DNA from: Hamadaea sp013361475 | Lineage (GTDB): Bacteria; Actinomycetota; Actinomycetes; Mycobacteriales; Micromonosporaceae | Direction: 5' to 3' | Assembly: GCF_040654195.1 (NCBI RefSeq) | Contig: NZ_JBFAHM010000005.1 | Coordinates: 62,001 to 126,000, forward strand | DNA length: 64,000 bases | In this document: one piece after another, positions 1 to 8,769 of the stretch | How the letters are laid out: each line of letters starts with the position of its first letter | Numbering within the stretch: position 1 is the stretch's first letter | Made by a program: the position numbers and the translations under genes | The notes under the pieces: generated by a model | The model's input: the letters and a program-made list of their open reading frames with translations, nothing else | The model's database searches: none | Told to the model about the DNA's origin: nothing

Positions 1-1
1 A

Positions 2-592
2 CGTGAACTCCACGACACCGTCGCCCACCACGTCTCGGGCATCGCCATCCAGGCCCAAGCAGGGCGTGCCATCGCAGCCTCCCACCCCGAGCGTGCCATC
101 GAGACCCTGGCCATCATCGAGGACGCCGCGACCCGCACCCTCACCGAACTGCGCGCCATCGTGGGCGTTCTGCGCTCCACACAGGACACCGGGTTCGCAC
201 CGCAGCCCGGAGTGGCCGAGGTCGAACAGCTCGCCACCGATGGCCAGGCGCTTCCCCGCGTCGAGGTGACACTGTTCGGCGAACTCGAGGACCTCAGTCC
301 GGCAGTCGGGGCCGCGATCTACCGACTGGCCCAGGAGTCCATCACCAACGCTCGACGGCACGCCCGCCACGCGACCCAGGTCACCGTCGCCGTCACCGGC
401 GACGCGGACGAGGTACGGCTGACCATCGACGACGACGGCTCCGCCGCCGGCGGCCGAGCCCCAGCAGGCTATGGCCTGGTAGGCATGCGGGAACGCGCCG
501 CACTGCTCGGCGGCACCTTCCACGCAGGCCCGGCCGCCGAGCGGGGCTGGCGGGTAGAGGCCGTCCTGCCCCGAACCGGGGCACCACGATGA
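2..592 (+). CDS. Sensor histidine kinase, NarL/DesK class, 3' part
   Basis: C-terminal part of a two-component sensor kinase; the 5' end lies outside the window. The reading frame is open from base 2 and begins at the phosphoacceptor helix (ELHDTVAHHVSG, a HisKA_3 H-box). An HATPase domain follows, with an N-box (ESITNARRH) and a glycine-rich ATP lid (GYGLVGMRERAALLGG). The sensing and membrane part cannot be seen. The stop overlaps the next start by 4 bp (ATGA), so kinase and response regulator are translationally coupled and form a cognate pair. The signal is unknown. Confidence 0.93.
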   Translation, partial: RELHDTVAHHVSGIAIQAQAGRAIAASHPERAIETLAIIEDAATRTLTELRAIVGVLRSTQDTGFAPQPGVAEVEQLATDGQALPRVEVTLFGELEDLSPAVGAAIYRLAQESITNARRHARHATQVTVAVTGDADEVRLTIDDDGSAAGGRAPAGYGLVGMRERAALLGGTFHAGPAAERGWRVEAVLPRTGAPR

Positions 593-1236
593 GCATCCGG
601 GTCCTCATCGCCGACGACCAGCTCATCGTGCGCAGCGGGCTGACCATGCTGCTCGAAGCCCAACCCAACATCGAAGTGGTCGGCGCGGCCGCGGACGGGC
701 GCGAGGCAGTCCGCCTGGCACACCAGCTGCGCCCCGACGTCGGCCTGTTCGACATCCGGATGCCGCTGATGGACGGCATCGAAGCCACTCGACGCCTCGC
801 CGGCGCCGACGTCACCGACCCCCTGCCGATCGTCATCATCACCACCTTCGACCTCGACGAGAACGTCTACGGGGCGCTGAAAGCCGGTGCCCGCGGGTTC
901 CTTCTCAAGGACGCCGGACCCGCCCTGCTGACCCAGGCCATCCACGCCGCCGCCGACGGAGACGCACTGATCGCGCCCAGCGTGACTGTCCGACTGCTCG
1001 AAGCGTTCGCCCAGGCGAAGACCTCACTACCGAGGCAGCCGATAGAACCGCTCACCGCCCGCGAGGAGGAAGTCCTCGTGCCCGTAGCGCAAGGCCGCAC
1101 CAACAATGAGATCGCCAGCGAGCTCTACATCACCCCAAGCACCGTCAAAGCCCACCTCGCCAGCCTCATGCGAAAGCTCGGCGCCCGAAACCGCGTCGAG
1201 GTCGCCATGTGGGCCCACGAGACCGGCCGCATCTAA
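589..1236 (+). CDS. LuxR/NarL-type response regulator
   Basis: 215-residue cytoplasmic transcription regulator. The receiver domain spans about residues 1-120 with acidic pocket D9/D10, phosphoacceptor D55 (FDIRMP) and a conserved Lys in LLKDAG. A LuxR-type helix-turn-helix follows at about 150-210 (LTAREEEVLVPVAQGRTNNEIA, VKAHLASLMRKL). ATG overlaps the kinase stop. The nearest downstream gene is convergent, so the target promoter is not evident from the context. Confidence 0.95.
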   Translation: MSIRVLIADDQLIVRSGLTMLLEAQPNIEVVGAAADGREAVRLAHQLRPDVGLFDIRMPLMDGIEATRRLAGADVTDPLPIVIITTFDLDENVYGALKAGARGFLLKDAGPALLTQAIHAAADGDALIAPSVTVRLLEAFAQAKTSLPRQPIEPLTAREEEVLVPVAQGRTNNEIASELYITPSTVKAHLASLMRKLGARNRVEVAMWAHETGRI

Positions 1237-1279
1237 ATGGTGGATGACGAGGGACGGGGTCGCCGTGCGCGGCCTACTT

Positions 1280-2485
1280 CTACGGACACCTCGCGCCCTG
1301 TCCGGGGAGCGAGGCGGCTGTGTGACGGGCATCAGGACCCGTCGACCTGGCTGACGACTCCGGGCTCGGAGGGCGAATCGCAGGTTTGACGGCGAGCGCC
1401 CCGGCCAGCGTGGCTACGGTGAGGCCTACCCACAGGACGGCCGGGTTGATCTCCAGCAGCGCCGTGAGCGCGGCCGGGGCGAACGCCATCCCGAGTCCGG
1501 TGGACAGCTGGAAGCGCACCAGGGCGCGGCCTAGCTGCGCCGGTGGCGTGCTCGCGATGACGAGAGCGGTTCCGCTGCCGGTGTAGAGGATTTCGCCGAT
1601 CGTGTAGACGACGCCGACGGCGGCGATGGCTGTCGCGCCCAGCGTCTCGCCCATCCAGAAGCCCAGATAGGACAGTCCCAGCACGACCCCTGAAGCGGCG
1701 AAGACGGTGCCACGGGCCCACTGCGACAGCCGCTTGACGAGCGGCACCTGGAGCAGGATCACCAGCACGGTGTTGCCCACGAACAGAGCCGCCGGCCAGG
1801 CCGCGCTTGCGTGCATCCGAGTCACGAGAAGGGCCGGCAACACCACCTCGAGGACGCTGAAGCACATCGCGAACGGGAGGTTGGCCACGAGCAGAACAAT
1901 CATGCTGGGGGCCTGGCTCGGACCAGGGTCGTGGGTTGCCTCCGCGGCGGTGACCCTGGTCGACAGCGTAAGCCCGCCCGCAGCGAGGAACGCCAGCGCA
2001 GTGACGACCAGGAGCACAGTGAGGCTGGTTCGGCCGCCCGCCACGGCGATTGTCGCGAGCAGCGCGCCCAAGCCGAGTCCGGCGTTGCGGACTGATCGCG
2101 TCAGTGCGAGCCCGGCGTCGCGTTCGCGGCCCTGCTTGAGCGCCGCCACGACCGCCGCGTGCGCCGCCGGGAAGGCTTGACCGCCGATCCCCAACAGGAC
2201 CGACGCGGCCGCGAAGGCGATGAAGCCGTGCCCCGAGAGCAGTACTACGACGCCGACAACGCGGACGAACAGGGTCGCCGCGACTGCCGCCGAGCGCGCT
2301 CCGCGGTCGATCCACCGTCCCAGGAAGGGCAGGACGCCAAGTCCGGCCAGCAAGCCCGCCGACAGCGCGACGCCGGCCTCTCCCACGCCTAGTCCGAGAA
2401 CGGTCACGCCGTACAGCAGCAGGAATGGGCGCAGCATCCCGCCGCCCACCGAATCGACCACGAGGGCCACCACATATCTCCGCAC
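1280..2485 (-). CDS. MFS transporter (drug-efflux-like)
   Basis: 401-residue polytopic inner-membrane protein with about 12 hydrophobic segments and the MFS loop 2-3 pattern LPFLGRWIDRGARS. It resembles actinobacterial drug/H+ antiporters; the substrate is not predictable. Start taken as GTG at 2485 because GGAGA lies 9 nt upstream. It is divergent from an ArsR-family regulator across a 99-bp gap holding a 14-bp perfect inverted repeat, so the regulator probably controls it. A related MFS gene lies at 32770-34017 beside a MarR regulator. Confidence 0.9.
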   Translation of the reverse strand: MRRYVVALVVDSVGGGMLRPFLLLYGVTVLGLGVGEAGVALSAGLLAGLGVLPFLGRWIDRGARSAAVAATLFVRVVGVVVLLSGHGFIAFAAASVLLGIGGQAFPAAHAAVVAALKQGRERDAGLALTRSVRNAGLGLGALLATIAVAGGRTSLTVLLVVTALAFLAAGGLTLSTRVTAAEATHDPGPSQAPSMIVLLVANLPFAMCFSVLEVVLPALLVTRMHASAAWPAALFVGNTVLVILLQVPLVKRLSQWARGTVFAASGVVLGLSYLGFWMGETLGATAIAAVGVVYTIGEILYTGSGTALVIASTPPAQLGRALVRFQLSTGLGMAFAPAALTALLEINPAVLWVGLTVATLAGALAVKPAIRPPSPESSARSTGPDARHTAASLPGQGARCP

Positions 2486-2518
2486 GCGATCGAATCTCCG
2501 CAGCCAGGTGCCGGGAGG

Positions 2519-2551
2519 CCCGTGGATTGACGGAGATCGTCAATCCACGGG
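2519..2551. promoter_or_regulatory. 14-bp perfect inverted repeat, candidate operator
   Basis: Arms at 2519-2532 and 2538-2551 are exact reverse complements (core GTGGATTGACG) with a 5-bp spacer. It lies between divergent MFS and ArsR-type genes, 33 bp from each start, which fits an autoregulatory operator. A single half-site CGTCAATC recurs at 3653-3660 just after the regulator's stop. Confidence 0.7.
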
Positions 2552-2584
2552 GCCACGCTGCTGGGCAGGGAGCATCATTGGCGC

Positions 2585-3640
2585 GTGGCCCTCACGATCG
2601 ACATCGCCGGCGTCGCGCCGGAGCGATTCCTTTTCGCGCCCTCGCCGCTGGCGGAACTGACGTCGATGCTGCACGCGCTCGCCGAGCCCGGCCATCACCC
2701 GGCGCTGCACGGCTGGATCGCGGCGACCTCCGCCTCGCTCAAACCGGAGCTCAGCGAGCGCCTGATCGAGGCCGACTTTCTCTGGCGATCCGCGCGAGCC
2801 GACTTCTTCGTGCCGGGCCGGCCGCAGGCCACGCTGACCGAGGAGCTGGACGAGGTCGACCGGCTCGACGACGAGACGTACGTGTTCTCCGCTCTGATCA
2901 CCACGAGTTGCGGCTCGACGCCGCTGCACCGGCTCTTCTCCCGGGAGAAGGCGCTCGAACTGGCGCTGGCGCGGGGTCCGCGGCAGGCCGAGTTCGCCGA
3001 GCGGCTGCTCGCCGATCCGCCACGGGTACGCGCCTGGGTACGCCGTCTGCTCGAAGACTGCGAGCAGGCGTTCTTCGCCGAGTCGTGGGCACGGGTGCAG
3101 CATCGGCTCGCCGCGGATTCGCGACACAAGGCGGATCTCTTGGCACACCGTGGACTGTCGGCCATGCTCGACGCCGTATCGCCGTCGGTCTCGTTGCAGG
3201 GCGAGCGGATCGTGGTCGACAAGCTTCAGGACAACGCGACCACCGCGTACGGGAGTGGGGTGACGTTCGTCCCCACGGCCTTCGGGCACCCTCATCTGCT
3301 CGTGATACACGCGCCCGGCTGGCGGCCGGTGATTCAGTATCCGATCGCCGAATCCGGCCTGCCCCCGGTTCCTCTTCACGTCGTGGAGCAGCGCATCGAC
3401 GCGCTCGCGCACCCGGTGCGGCGCCGGCTGGCTCGCACGCTCGCCCGCGGCCAGCACACCACGGGAGAGCTCGCCGACGCCTGGCAGCTGACCGCGCCCG
3501 AGGTCTCCCGTCACCTGGCCGTGCTCAAGCAGGCCGGCCTGCTGACCACGAGCCGCCGTGGCCGGTACGTGCTTTACCAGTTGGACCTCCTGGTCTGTGC
3601 CCGGCTGGGCGCAGACTTCGTCGAGGCGATCCTGCGATAG
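2585..3640 (+). CDS. ArsR-family regulator with long N-terminal sensory domain (DUF5937-like)
   Basis: 351 residues, GTG start. The N-terminal ~250 residues match the actinobacterial DUF5937-type module (opening TIDIAGVAPERFLFAPSPLAEL). The C-terminal ~90 residues form an ArsR winged helix (IDALAHPVRRRLARTLARG, TTGELADAWQLTAPEVSRHL, LKQAGLLTTSRRGR) lacking the metal-binding ELCVC motif, so it is not a metal sensor of the classical kind. It probably represses the divergent MFS gene through the inverted repeat between them. The effector is unknown. Confidence 0.88.
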   Translation: MALTIDIAGVAPERFLFAPSPLAELTSMLHALAEPGHHPALHGWIAATSASLKPELSERLIEADFLWRSARADFFVPGRPQATLTEELDEVDRLDDETYVFSALITTSCGSTPLHRLFSREKALELALARGPRQAEFAERLLADPPRVRAWVRRLLEDCEQAFFAESWARVQHRLAADSRHKADLLAHRGLSAMLDAVSPSVSLQGERIVVDKLQDNATTAYGSGVTFVPTAFGHPHLLVIHAPGWRPVIQYPIAESGLPPVPLHVVEQRIDALAHPVRRRLARTLARGQHTTGELADAWQLTAPEVSRHLAVLKQAGLLTTSRRGRYVLYQLDLLVCARLGADFVEAILR

Positions 3641-4045
3641 CCGTCGGCGGACCGTCAATCGCCGGTCCGAGGCGGGCCATCGTCGTGCCGGCGGGCATCG
3701 GCCCGACGATGAAGGTCTGGCCCAACCGTCCGAGCACGACCGAGACGAAGGACGCCTGGGTCGGCACGTCGTCCGGGATGGCGACGACGTGCCGGCCGGG
3801 TCGAGCCTGTCCTCCAGGAGCACCCGCGACGTGCTCATCGGTTCCGGCGGGACGAAGGAGTTATGCCACCAGCCGGTGATCTTGACGTGCTGTGACTCGC
3901 TGAGCGGTACGCCGACGGACCGCGATTCGGGGTCGTAGGTGGCCAGGATGGCCGGTACGCCGGCGAGATTCAGGAACAGGTGCTCGCACCCATGTCGCCG
4001 GACGAACGCCATCAGCTCCTGAAACTGCTGCGCAAACTGACGTCA
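3641..4045 (-). pseudogene. Frameshifted and truncated gene remnant, unknown family
   Basis: Reading leftwards from ATG 4012, a protein-like sequence runs (FVRRHGCEHLFLNLAGVPAI, ITGWWHNSFVPPEPMSTSR, LLEDRLDPA). At about 3805-3800 it must shift frame to continue sensibly as HVVAIPDDVPTQASFVSVVL and LGQTFIVGPMPAGTTMAR. The second frame then runs without a stop into the antisense of the ArsR-type gene, so the 3' end is missing. Upstream of the ATG the frame stays protein-like for about ten codons (FAQQFQEL) before a TGA. I do not recognise the family. A sequencing error could also explain the shift. Confidence 0.55.
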
Positions 4046-4072
4046 GATCGGGCGCGACCGAGCTGACGTCAG
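4037..4072. repeat. Two copies of palindrome CTGACGTCAG
   Basis: The 10-bp palindrome occurs at 4037-4046 and 4063-4072, 26 bp apart, just upstream of the minus-strand remnant. Spacing near 2.5 helical turns and exact identity suggest a regulator site. A third copy at 20486-20495 overlaps the end of the GGDEF-EAL gene. Confidence 0.4.
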
Positions 4073-4171
4073 GGAACAGCCGGGACGTCGGCCCGTAGTA
4101 CTGGGGAGTTACCGGGAGATGGCTCCGGAGGGTGACGCGCTTGGCCCTCGTGAACTCGTAACGTCATCCGC

Positions 4172-4534
4172 ATGACCGAGATCATGCCGCGTGAGGCCGT
4201 GGTGACGACTGCTGTCGGGCTGCTGGCGGTGATCCCCGTCGCGATGATCGCCTTGTGCGTCGCGCGTGGCGTGTTCTACGGCCTGGTCGAACCCGGCCCG
4301 TATGACACTGCCTGGGGCGGTCCCACCCGCGCGGGCGCGTGGGCGGCGCATTTCGTGATCAGCATTCCGTTCATCGCGGCCGGTCTACTCGCTCTGGTCG
4401 GACTCGGACGGCTGCGCCGGTCCTGGTTGCGCTGGCTGGACGGCGAGCGGCGTCGCTGGTGGGTGCTGCCCCTGACGCTCCTGCTCTATGCCGGTGCCGC
4501 GCTGCTCGTCAGCGCCTGGCTGCGGCAGGTCTAG
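4172..4534 (+). CDS. Small integral membrane protein, unknown function
   Basis: 120 residues with three hydrophobic segments (about 13-33, 56-80, 96-116) separated by a short basic loop (RLRRSWLRWLDGERRRW). No family is recognised and there are no catalytic motifs. It is monocistronic: a frameshifted remnant lies upstream and a strong bidirectional hairpin follows. ATG chosen as the first in-frame start. Confidence 0.65.
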   Translation: MTEIMPREAVVTTAVGLLAVIPVAMIALCVARGVFYGLVEPGPYDTAWGGPTRAGAWAAHFVISIPFIAAGLLALVGLGRLRRSWLRWLDGERRRWWVLPLTLLLYAGAALLVSAWLRQV

Positions 4535-4542
4535 ACAGACCG

Positions 4543-4579
4543 AAGGCGCCGCCATCACCGGAAGTGACGGCGGCGCCTT
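4543..4579. terminator. Bidirectional hairpin terminator
   Basis: Perfect 11-bp arms AAGGCGCCGCC (4543-4553) and GGCGGCGCCTT (4569-4579), with a further internal TCAC/GTGA pairing. It lies between two convergent genes, 8 bp after one stop and 12 bp before the other. Confidence 0.75.
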
Positions 4580-4591
4580 ACCTTGGAACGA

Positions 4592-7099
4592 TCACGCCGC
4601 GTCGATGATCAGCACATCGTCGAGGTACAGACTGTCGGTGGCGTTGCCCGAGCTGCTGTAGATCTCCAAGTGCACGCTTGCGGTCCCGGCCGGGGCCGTG
4701 ACCGTGCTGCTCGCCTGCTGCCACGTGGTGCTCAATCCGTTCAGCGGCACGAGATCGGTGCTCAGGAGCGCCTGGCCGGCGTCGAGCCACTTCACGCGTA
4801 GGGTCACACTCGAGATCGCGCCGGTGCCCTGCTTGCCCCAGTAGGTGATGCGCTTGCCGCCCGCACCGGCCGGAAAGCCGGGCCAGTTGGCGAGCTGCAG
4901 CGCCCAACCCCAGGCATCGGTGACCGTGACGCAGAGGCTGCCAGAACCGGAGTGCGCCTCCTGCGTGGTGGCAGTGACATTGGCCGAGTACCAGGACTGC
5001 CACTGTCCAACGGTCGACCCGGCTCCGGCGGTGTCGGCGTCCAGGATGTTGGGCGCGTCGCCGACCGCGAAGTCGTCCAGGAGCACGTAGTCGCCCGCGC
5101 TCCCGGTGCCATGCAGCGATATCAGCGCCGTGGCTGTCCCGGCCGGTGCGTCGACCAGCGCGGACGACGACTGCCAGCTGGTGGTGAGGACCGGCAGCGT
5201 CACCTCGTCGGTCTGCAACACCGCAGCACTGTCGCTCAACCACTTCACCGTCAACTTGGGCTGCAGATTCGTGCCGGCGCCGAGCTTGCCCCACAGGCTG
5301 ATCTTCTTCGCACCCGGGCTCGTCGGGAAGCCCGGCCAGTTGCCGGTCTGCACACCCCAGCCGTTGGCGGCGGTGACGTCGACGCGCAAACCGTAGCCTC
5401 CGCTGTGCGCCGCGTCGGCCGTACGCGAGGCCGTCTCCGAGAACCAGTCCTGCCATTGGCCGATCGACCCTTCGAGGGTCGCGGTGTCGGCGTCCAAGTC
5501 ACTCGCCGACGGATTCTGCGGAGTCCCGCCCTCGTCGCCGTCGAACGTGCTGTCGGCATCCTGGTTGAACGGCGCGGCCCGCCACGCGGTGAAGCCGATC
5601 GTCTCGCCGTACCCCTTCGCGAACCGCCAGTCCCCGAAGTACTGGTTGTCGTGGAAGCGGTTGTTGTTGGTGAACATGACCGCGTTCTGTACGCCGGCCA
5701 CGGTGTACGGCGCCCACGGCATGTTGTCCGCGCCCGTGGCGTACAGCGCCTGAACACCGCAGTAGCTGCCGGCGCAGGGGACCACGGTGCTGTCGAAGCG
5801 GAACTCGTTGTTGTTGACCTCGATGTTCCGGGCGTGCCACCGGCAGTCGGTCAGATACGGCTCGGTGGCGATGTCGGTGTAGCAGGGGTGCGTGGCGTTG
5901 ATCGGGTTGGGATAGGCGTAGTCGTGCGGCTCGGGGATGAGCGTCGGGGCCACGAACGGCGTGCAGTATCCCTTGCTGGTGTTGCCGTTGGAGTCGCAGA
6001 ACCGGTTGGTGTTCTCGTAGATCGACACCCCGGAGAAGTTGTCCTGGATCAGGTTGTCGTAGATGCGAATCGCGGCTGCGCCGCTCACCGTGCTGGCCAG
6101 GCGCGCGTCGCCACCCGACTCGGACAGGTAGATGGCAGGGCCGGGCGAGCCCTGATTGTTGGTGCCGCTCACCCACGCGTTCCGCGTCAACGTGTTGTTG
6201 CGCATGGTGGCGTTGTAGCTGATCTCGTACCAGATGCCTTCACCGTCGTTGTGGTCGATGAAGTTGCCCTCGAACAGGAAGTCGATGTTGTTCGTGTCGG
6301 CCCACAGGCCCGTGCCCTTGTTGTCGTGCACGTAGTTGCCGGTGATCGTCGCACCGTTGACGTCCCAGAACTTTCCACCGCCGGTGCAGCCGCACCCTTC
6401 GAAGTGACTCTCCCAGTCGTCGGTGTTGTTGCCGGCGATCTCGTTGTGGTCCAGGGTGATGTTCTTGATCGCCGAATCGCCGTCGATCGGCATCTTGAAC
6501 ATGCTGAAGCCGTACTGGCCGTTGTCCTTCAGGCAGTTGTAGGAGACCACGTTGCCGGTGCCGAGGAAGACGCCGGCGCCGTCGTTGCCGGAGACGGTGT
6601 TGTACTGGACCACCCAGTTGGACCCGGAGTCGTGGTTGACCACGCCCTCGTTCATGTTGTCCAGGCCGCGGCCGAAGTTCTTGATGGTCAGGTACTTGAT
6701 CGTCACGTTCGCGACGTCGCCGGTGAACGCGTACAGGTTGACATTCCGGCCGTCGATGACCGCGCCGGGACCACCGAGGTAGGTCGTGCCGGTCTTCGCG
6801 CCGATCTGCCCGTAAAGGTCATCGGCGAGGGTGTGCGTCCCGGGTGCGAACCAGAAGGTCGCGCCGGGTCGGTTGAAGTCGAAGCCGCTGTTGTCTCCGG
6901 CCGGGACGGTGATCGCGCCGGTGGGCGGAGTGGATGGTCCGGTCAGGACACTGGTGTTGCCGCAGATCGCCGCCGGCGGCGTGGTCGGCCACGGCGGATC
7001 CGCAGCGGCCGGTTGCCCCGACAGGGCGACGACCCCACCGGCGACAGGCAGCGCCATCAGCGCCGAGAACAGGCGTACTCTCACCTTCTTGCCGTTCAA
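4592..7099 (-). CDS. Secreted right-handed beta-helix protein with two C-terminal carbohydrate-binding-like modules
   Basis: About 835 residues. The start is taken as TTG 7099 because GGAGGGTGAGAG sits just upstream of it; an in-frame ATG at 7114 would contain that ribosome site. The signal peptide is KKVRVRLFSALMALPVAGG to AAAD. Residues ~80-480 carry parallel beta-helix (PbH1/NosD-like) turns rich in Asn (NTVSGNDGAGVF, NYVHDNKGTGLWA, GNFIDHNDGEGIW). Two tandem ~140-residue beta-sandwich modules follow, each opening with LDADTA and sharing GQWQ, NWPGFP and LDDF/LDDV, as in CBM4/9-like domains. Probably an extracellular polysaccharide-binding or -degrading protein; catalytic residues were not identified. 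Confidence 0.85.
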   Translation of the reverse strand: MNGKKVRVRLFSALMALPVAGGVVALSGQPAAADPPWPTTPPAAICGNTSVLTGPSTPPTGAITVPAGDNSGFDFNRPGATFWFAPGTHTLADDLYGQIGAKTGTTYLGGPGAVIDGRNVNLYAFTGDVANVTIKYLTIKNFGRGLDNMNEGVVNHDSGSNWVVQYNTVSGNDGAGVFLGTGNVVSYNCLKDNGQYGFSMFKMPIDGDSAIKNITLDHNEIAGNNTDDWESHFEGCGCTGGGKFWDVNGATITGNYVHDNKGTGLWADTNNIDFLFEGNFIDHNDGEGIWYEISYNATMRNNTLTRNAWVSGTNNQGSPGPAIYLSESGGDARLASTVSGAAAIRIYDNLIQDNFSGVSIYENTNRFCDSNGNTSKGYCTPFVAPTLIPEPHDYAYPNPINATHPCYTDIATEPYLTDCRWHARNIEVNNNEFRFDSTVVPCAGSYCGVQALYATGADNMPWAPYTVAGVQNAVMFTNNNRFHDNQYFGDWRFAKGYGETIGFTAWRAAPFNQDADSTFDGDEGGTPQNPSASDLDADTATLEGSIGQWQDWFSETASRTADAAHSGGYGLRVDVTAANGWGVQTGNWPGFPTSPGAKKISLWGKLGAGTNLQPKLTVKWLSDSAAVLQTDEVTLPVLTTSWQSSSALVDAPAGTATALISLHGTGSAGDYVLLDDFAVGDAPNILDADTAGAGSTVGQWQSWYSANVTATTQEAHSGSGSLCVTVTDAWGWALQLANWPGFPAGAGGKRITYWGKQGTGAISSVTLRVKWLDAGQALLSTDLVPLNGLSTTWQQASSTVTAPAGTASVHLEIYSSSGNATDSLYLDDVLIIDAA

Positions 7100-7431
7100 A
7101 CTCTCACCCTCCATCGGATGTCCGCCCGCCGTCGGGTCGCCGAGCGAGGTGGGCAGTCTACATCGGACCGAGGGACAAGATCACTGCTTGACAGAACACG
7201 TAGTCGGCAGATCGCGGGACCGCCTCAGTGGACCGATCGGGAGGAGCGCCGGCGAGCAGGCGACGGTCAGCGCCGCGATCCACGCCGTCGGGCGTACGCC
7301 GATCCACTGGCCCAGCCCGCCGCCGACGCGCGCGGCGTCGGCGCCGACCTCGCATGCTTCACGGTGGGTGTTGGTCGGCGCGCCGGAAGCCTTTACCGTA
7401 GGCGCGTGCCATATTTCGATAGAGCGATGCG
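7100..7431. other. 332-bp divergent intergenic region
   Basis: Separates the beta-helix gene and the glycan cluster. It holds a TTGACA hexamer near 7188 and a GC-rich hairpin with 9-bp arms (CGCCGACGC at 7321-7329, GCGTCGGCG at 7335-7343). No coding sequence is convincing. Confidence 0.5.
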
Positions 7432-8769
7432 ATGAGCAGCGGCTTGGCGGTCGCCGTACGCGAACTGCGGCACCTGCCGGCGGTGTGGCGTGCGCCCCGC
7501 CGCGATCCGGAGGTCACCCGGCGGCTGGCGCTCGACGGGATCAACGAGATGCTGGCCTTCTGCCGGGCGAACGTGGCGTACTTCCAGGAGTATCCGGCGG
7601 CGCTGGGCAGTCTGGCGGAGTTGGCCGAGCTGCCGACGCTGACGAAGCGGCAGGTGCTCGACGCCGGCGTGGAGGCGTTCTACGCCCCGGTGGGGGAGTA
7701 TCGGACCGACGTCACCAGCGGCACGACCGGTACGCGGCTGAGCATCCGTCACGACGTCGGTGCGTACGGGTATCACGGTGCGACGGTTCTGCGCCGGTTC
7801 CTGCGTTCGGGCTATCGGCCGTGGTGGCGGATCGCCCACATCAAGCCGTTCCCTCGCCCGGTGCGATGGTTCCAGCGGCTCGGGCTGTTTCCGCGCACGG
7901 TCGTCAGCGCCGGGCAGCCCGAGGCGGAGATCGCCCGCCAGGTGCTCGCGGTGCGGCCCAACCTCATCATGGGCTACCCGGTCGTGCTGCGCGCGATCCT
8001 GCGCAACCTGGACGACGCCGAGCTGGCCCGGCTCCGCCGGTCGCTGCGTATGGTCATGACCGATTCCGAACTGCTCACCGACGAGGTGGCTCAGTTGCTC
8101 ACCGACCGGTTCGGCGTACCGGTGTTCGACGAGTACTCGGCGTACGAGGTGCTGACGGTGTCGACCGGCTGTTCGGCGGGCGGGATGCACGTGGACGAGG
8201 ACCGGGTCTGGCTGGAGATCCTGGGGGACGACGGGCGGCCGGTGCCGGACGGGACGGTCGGGTCGGTCGTCGTGACGCACTTTCGGGAACGCGCCATGCC
8301 GTTGCCGCGCTATCAGCTCGGTGATCGGGCGATGATCGTGCCGGGCGAGTGTTCGTGCGGCAACCGGTTCCGCCGGATGAAGCTCGCCGACGGGCGTACC
8401 AACGCCTTCATCACGTTGCCGGGCGGTCGCCAGGTGTACAGCGGGGTGTTCCTGTCGCTGGCCATGTACGCCCCGGGCGTGGCCGAGTGCATGATCCGCC
8501 AGGACGCCGCCGGAGACATCACGGTGCACCTGGTCCCGGAGGAACCCACCGACGCCGGTTACGCCGCGGCCACCCGGTCCTTCGAGGCCAAGTTCCACGA
8601 GTTGGTCGGTGTGTCGGTGGCGCTGCGGTTCGTGCGTACGGATCGGATCGAGCTGACGCCGGGCGGCAAAGGCCGGTTCGTCGAGTCGGAGTTCAGTCCG
8701 GCGCGGCCGACGGCACCGAAGTCTGCTGCCGATCCGGAGCCGTCCGCCGTCGGGGAGAAGACGGGATGA
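7432..8769 (+). CDS. CapK/PaaK-like adenylate-forming enzyme (first of two)
   Basis: 445-residue member of the phenylacetate-CoA ligase/CapK superfamily, which activates carboxylates as acyl-AMP. The ATP-binding P-loop is DVTSGTTGTRLSI (about 86-98); further family motifs are VFDEYSAYE (~228), the adenylate-binding RYQLGDRA (~293) and CGNRF Cys residues (~310). In CapK-like relatives found in polysaccharide clusters the acceptor is usually unknown. A paralogue lies at 9810-11099. Between them a divergently read putative acyltransferase overlaps this gene's 3' end by 77 bp. Confidence 0.85.
   Translation: MSSGLAVAVRELRHLPAVWRAPRRDPEVTRRLALDGINEMLAFCRANVAYFQEYPAALGSLAELAELPTLTKRQVLDAGVEAFYAPVGEYRTDVTSGTTGTRLSIRHDVGAYGYHGATVLRRFLRSGYRPWWRIAHIKPFPRPVRWFQRLGLFPRTVVSAGQPEAEIARQVLAVRPNLIMGYPVVLRAILRNLDDAELARLRRSLRMVMTDSELLTDEVAQLLTDRFGVPVFDEYSAYEVLTVSTGCSAGGMHVDEDRVWLEILGDDGRPVPDGTVGSVVVTHFRERAMPLPRYQLGDRAMIVPGECSCGNRFRRMKLADGRTNAFITLPGGRQVYSGVFLSLAMYAPGVAECMIRQDAAGDITVHLVPEEPTDAGYAAATRSFEAKFHELVGVSVALRFVRTDRIELTPGGKGRFVESEFSPARPTAPKSAADPEPSAVGEKTG

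Noticed and set aside
1332..2543. 403-codon minus-strand frame overlapping the MFS gene
   Set aside because: The alternative frame gives a hydrophobic 12-segment transporter; this one is Arg/Gly-rich noise.
7115..7431. Small frames in the divergent gap before the glycan cluster
   Set aside because: No ribosome site and no protein-like composition; better explained as promoter DNA.
4952..7435. 827-codon open frame on the plus strand
   Set aside because: It is antisense to the beta-helix protein; no domain or signal is visible.
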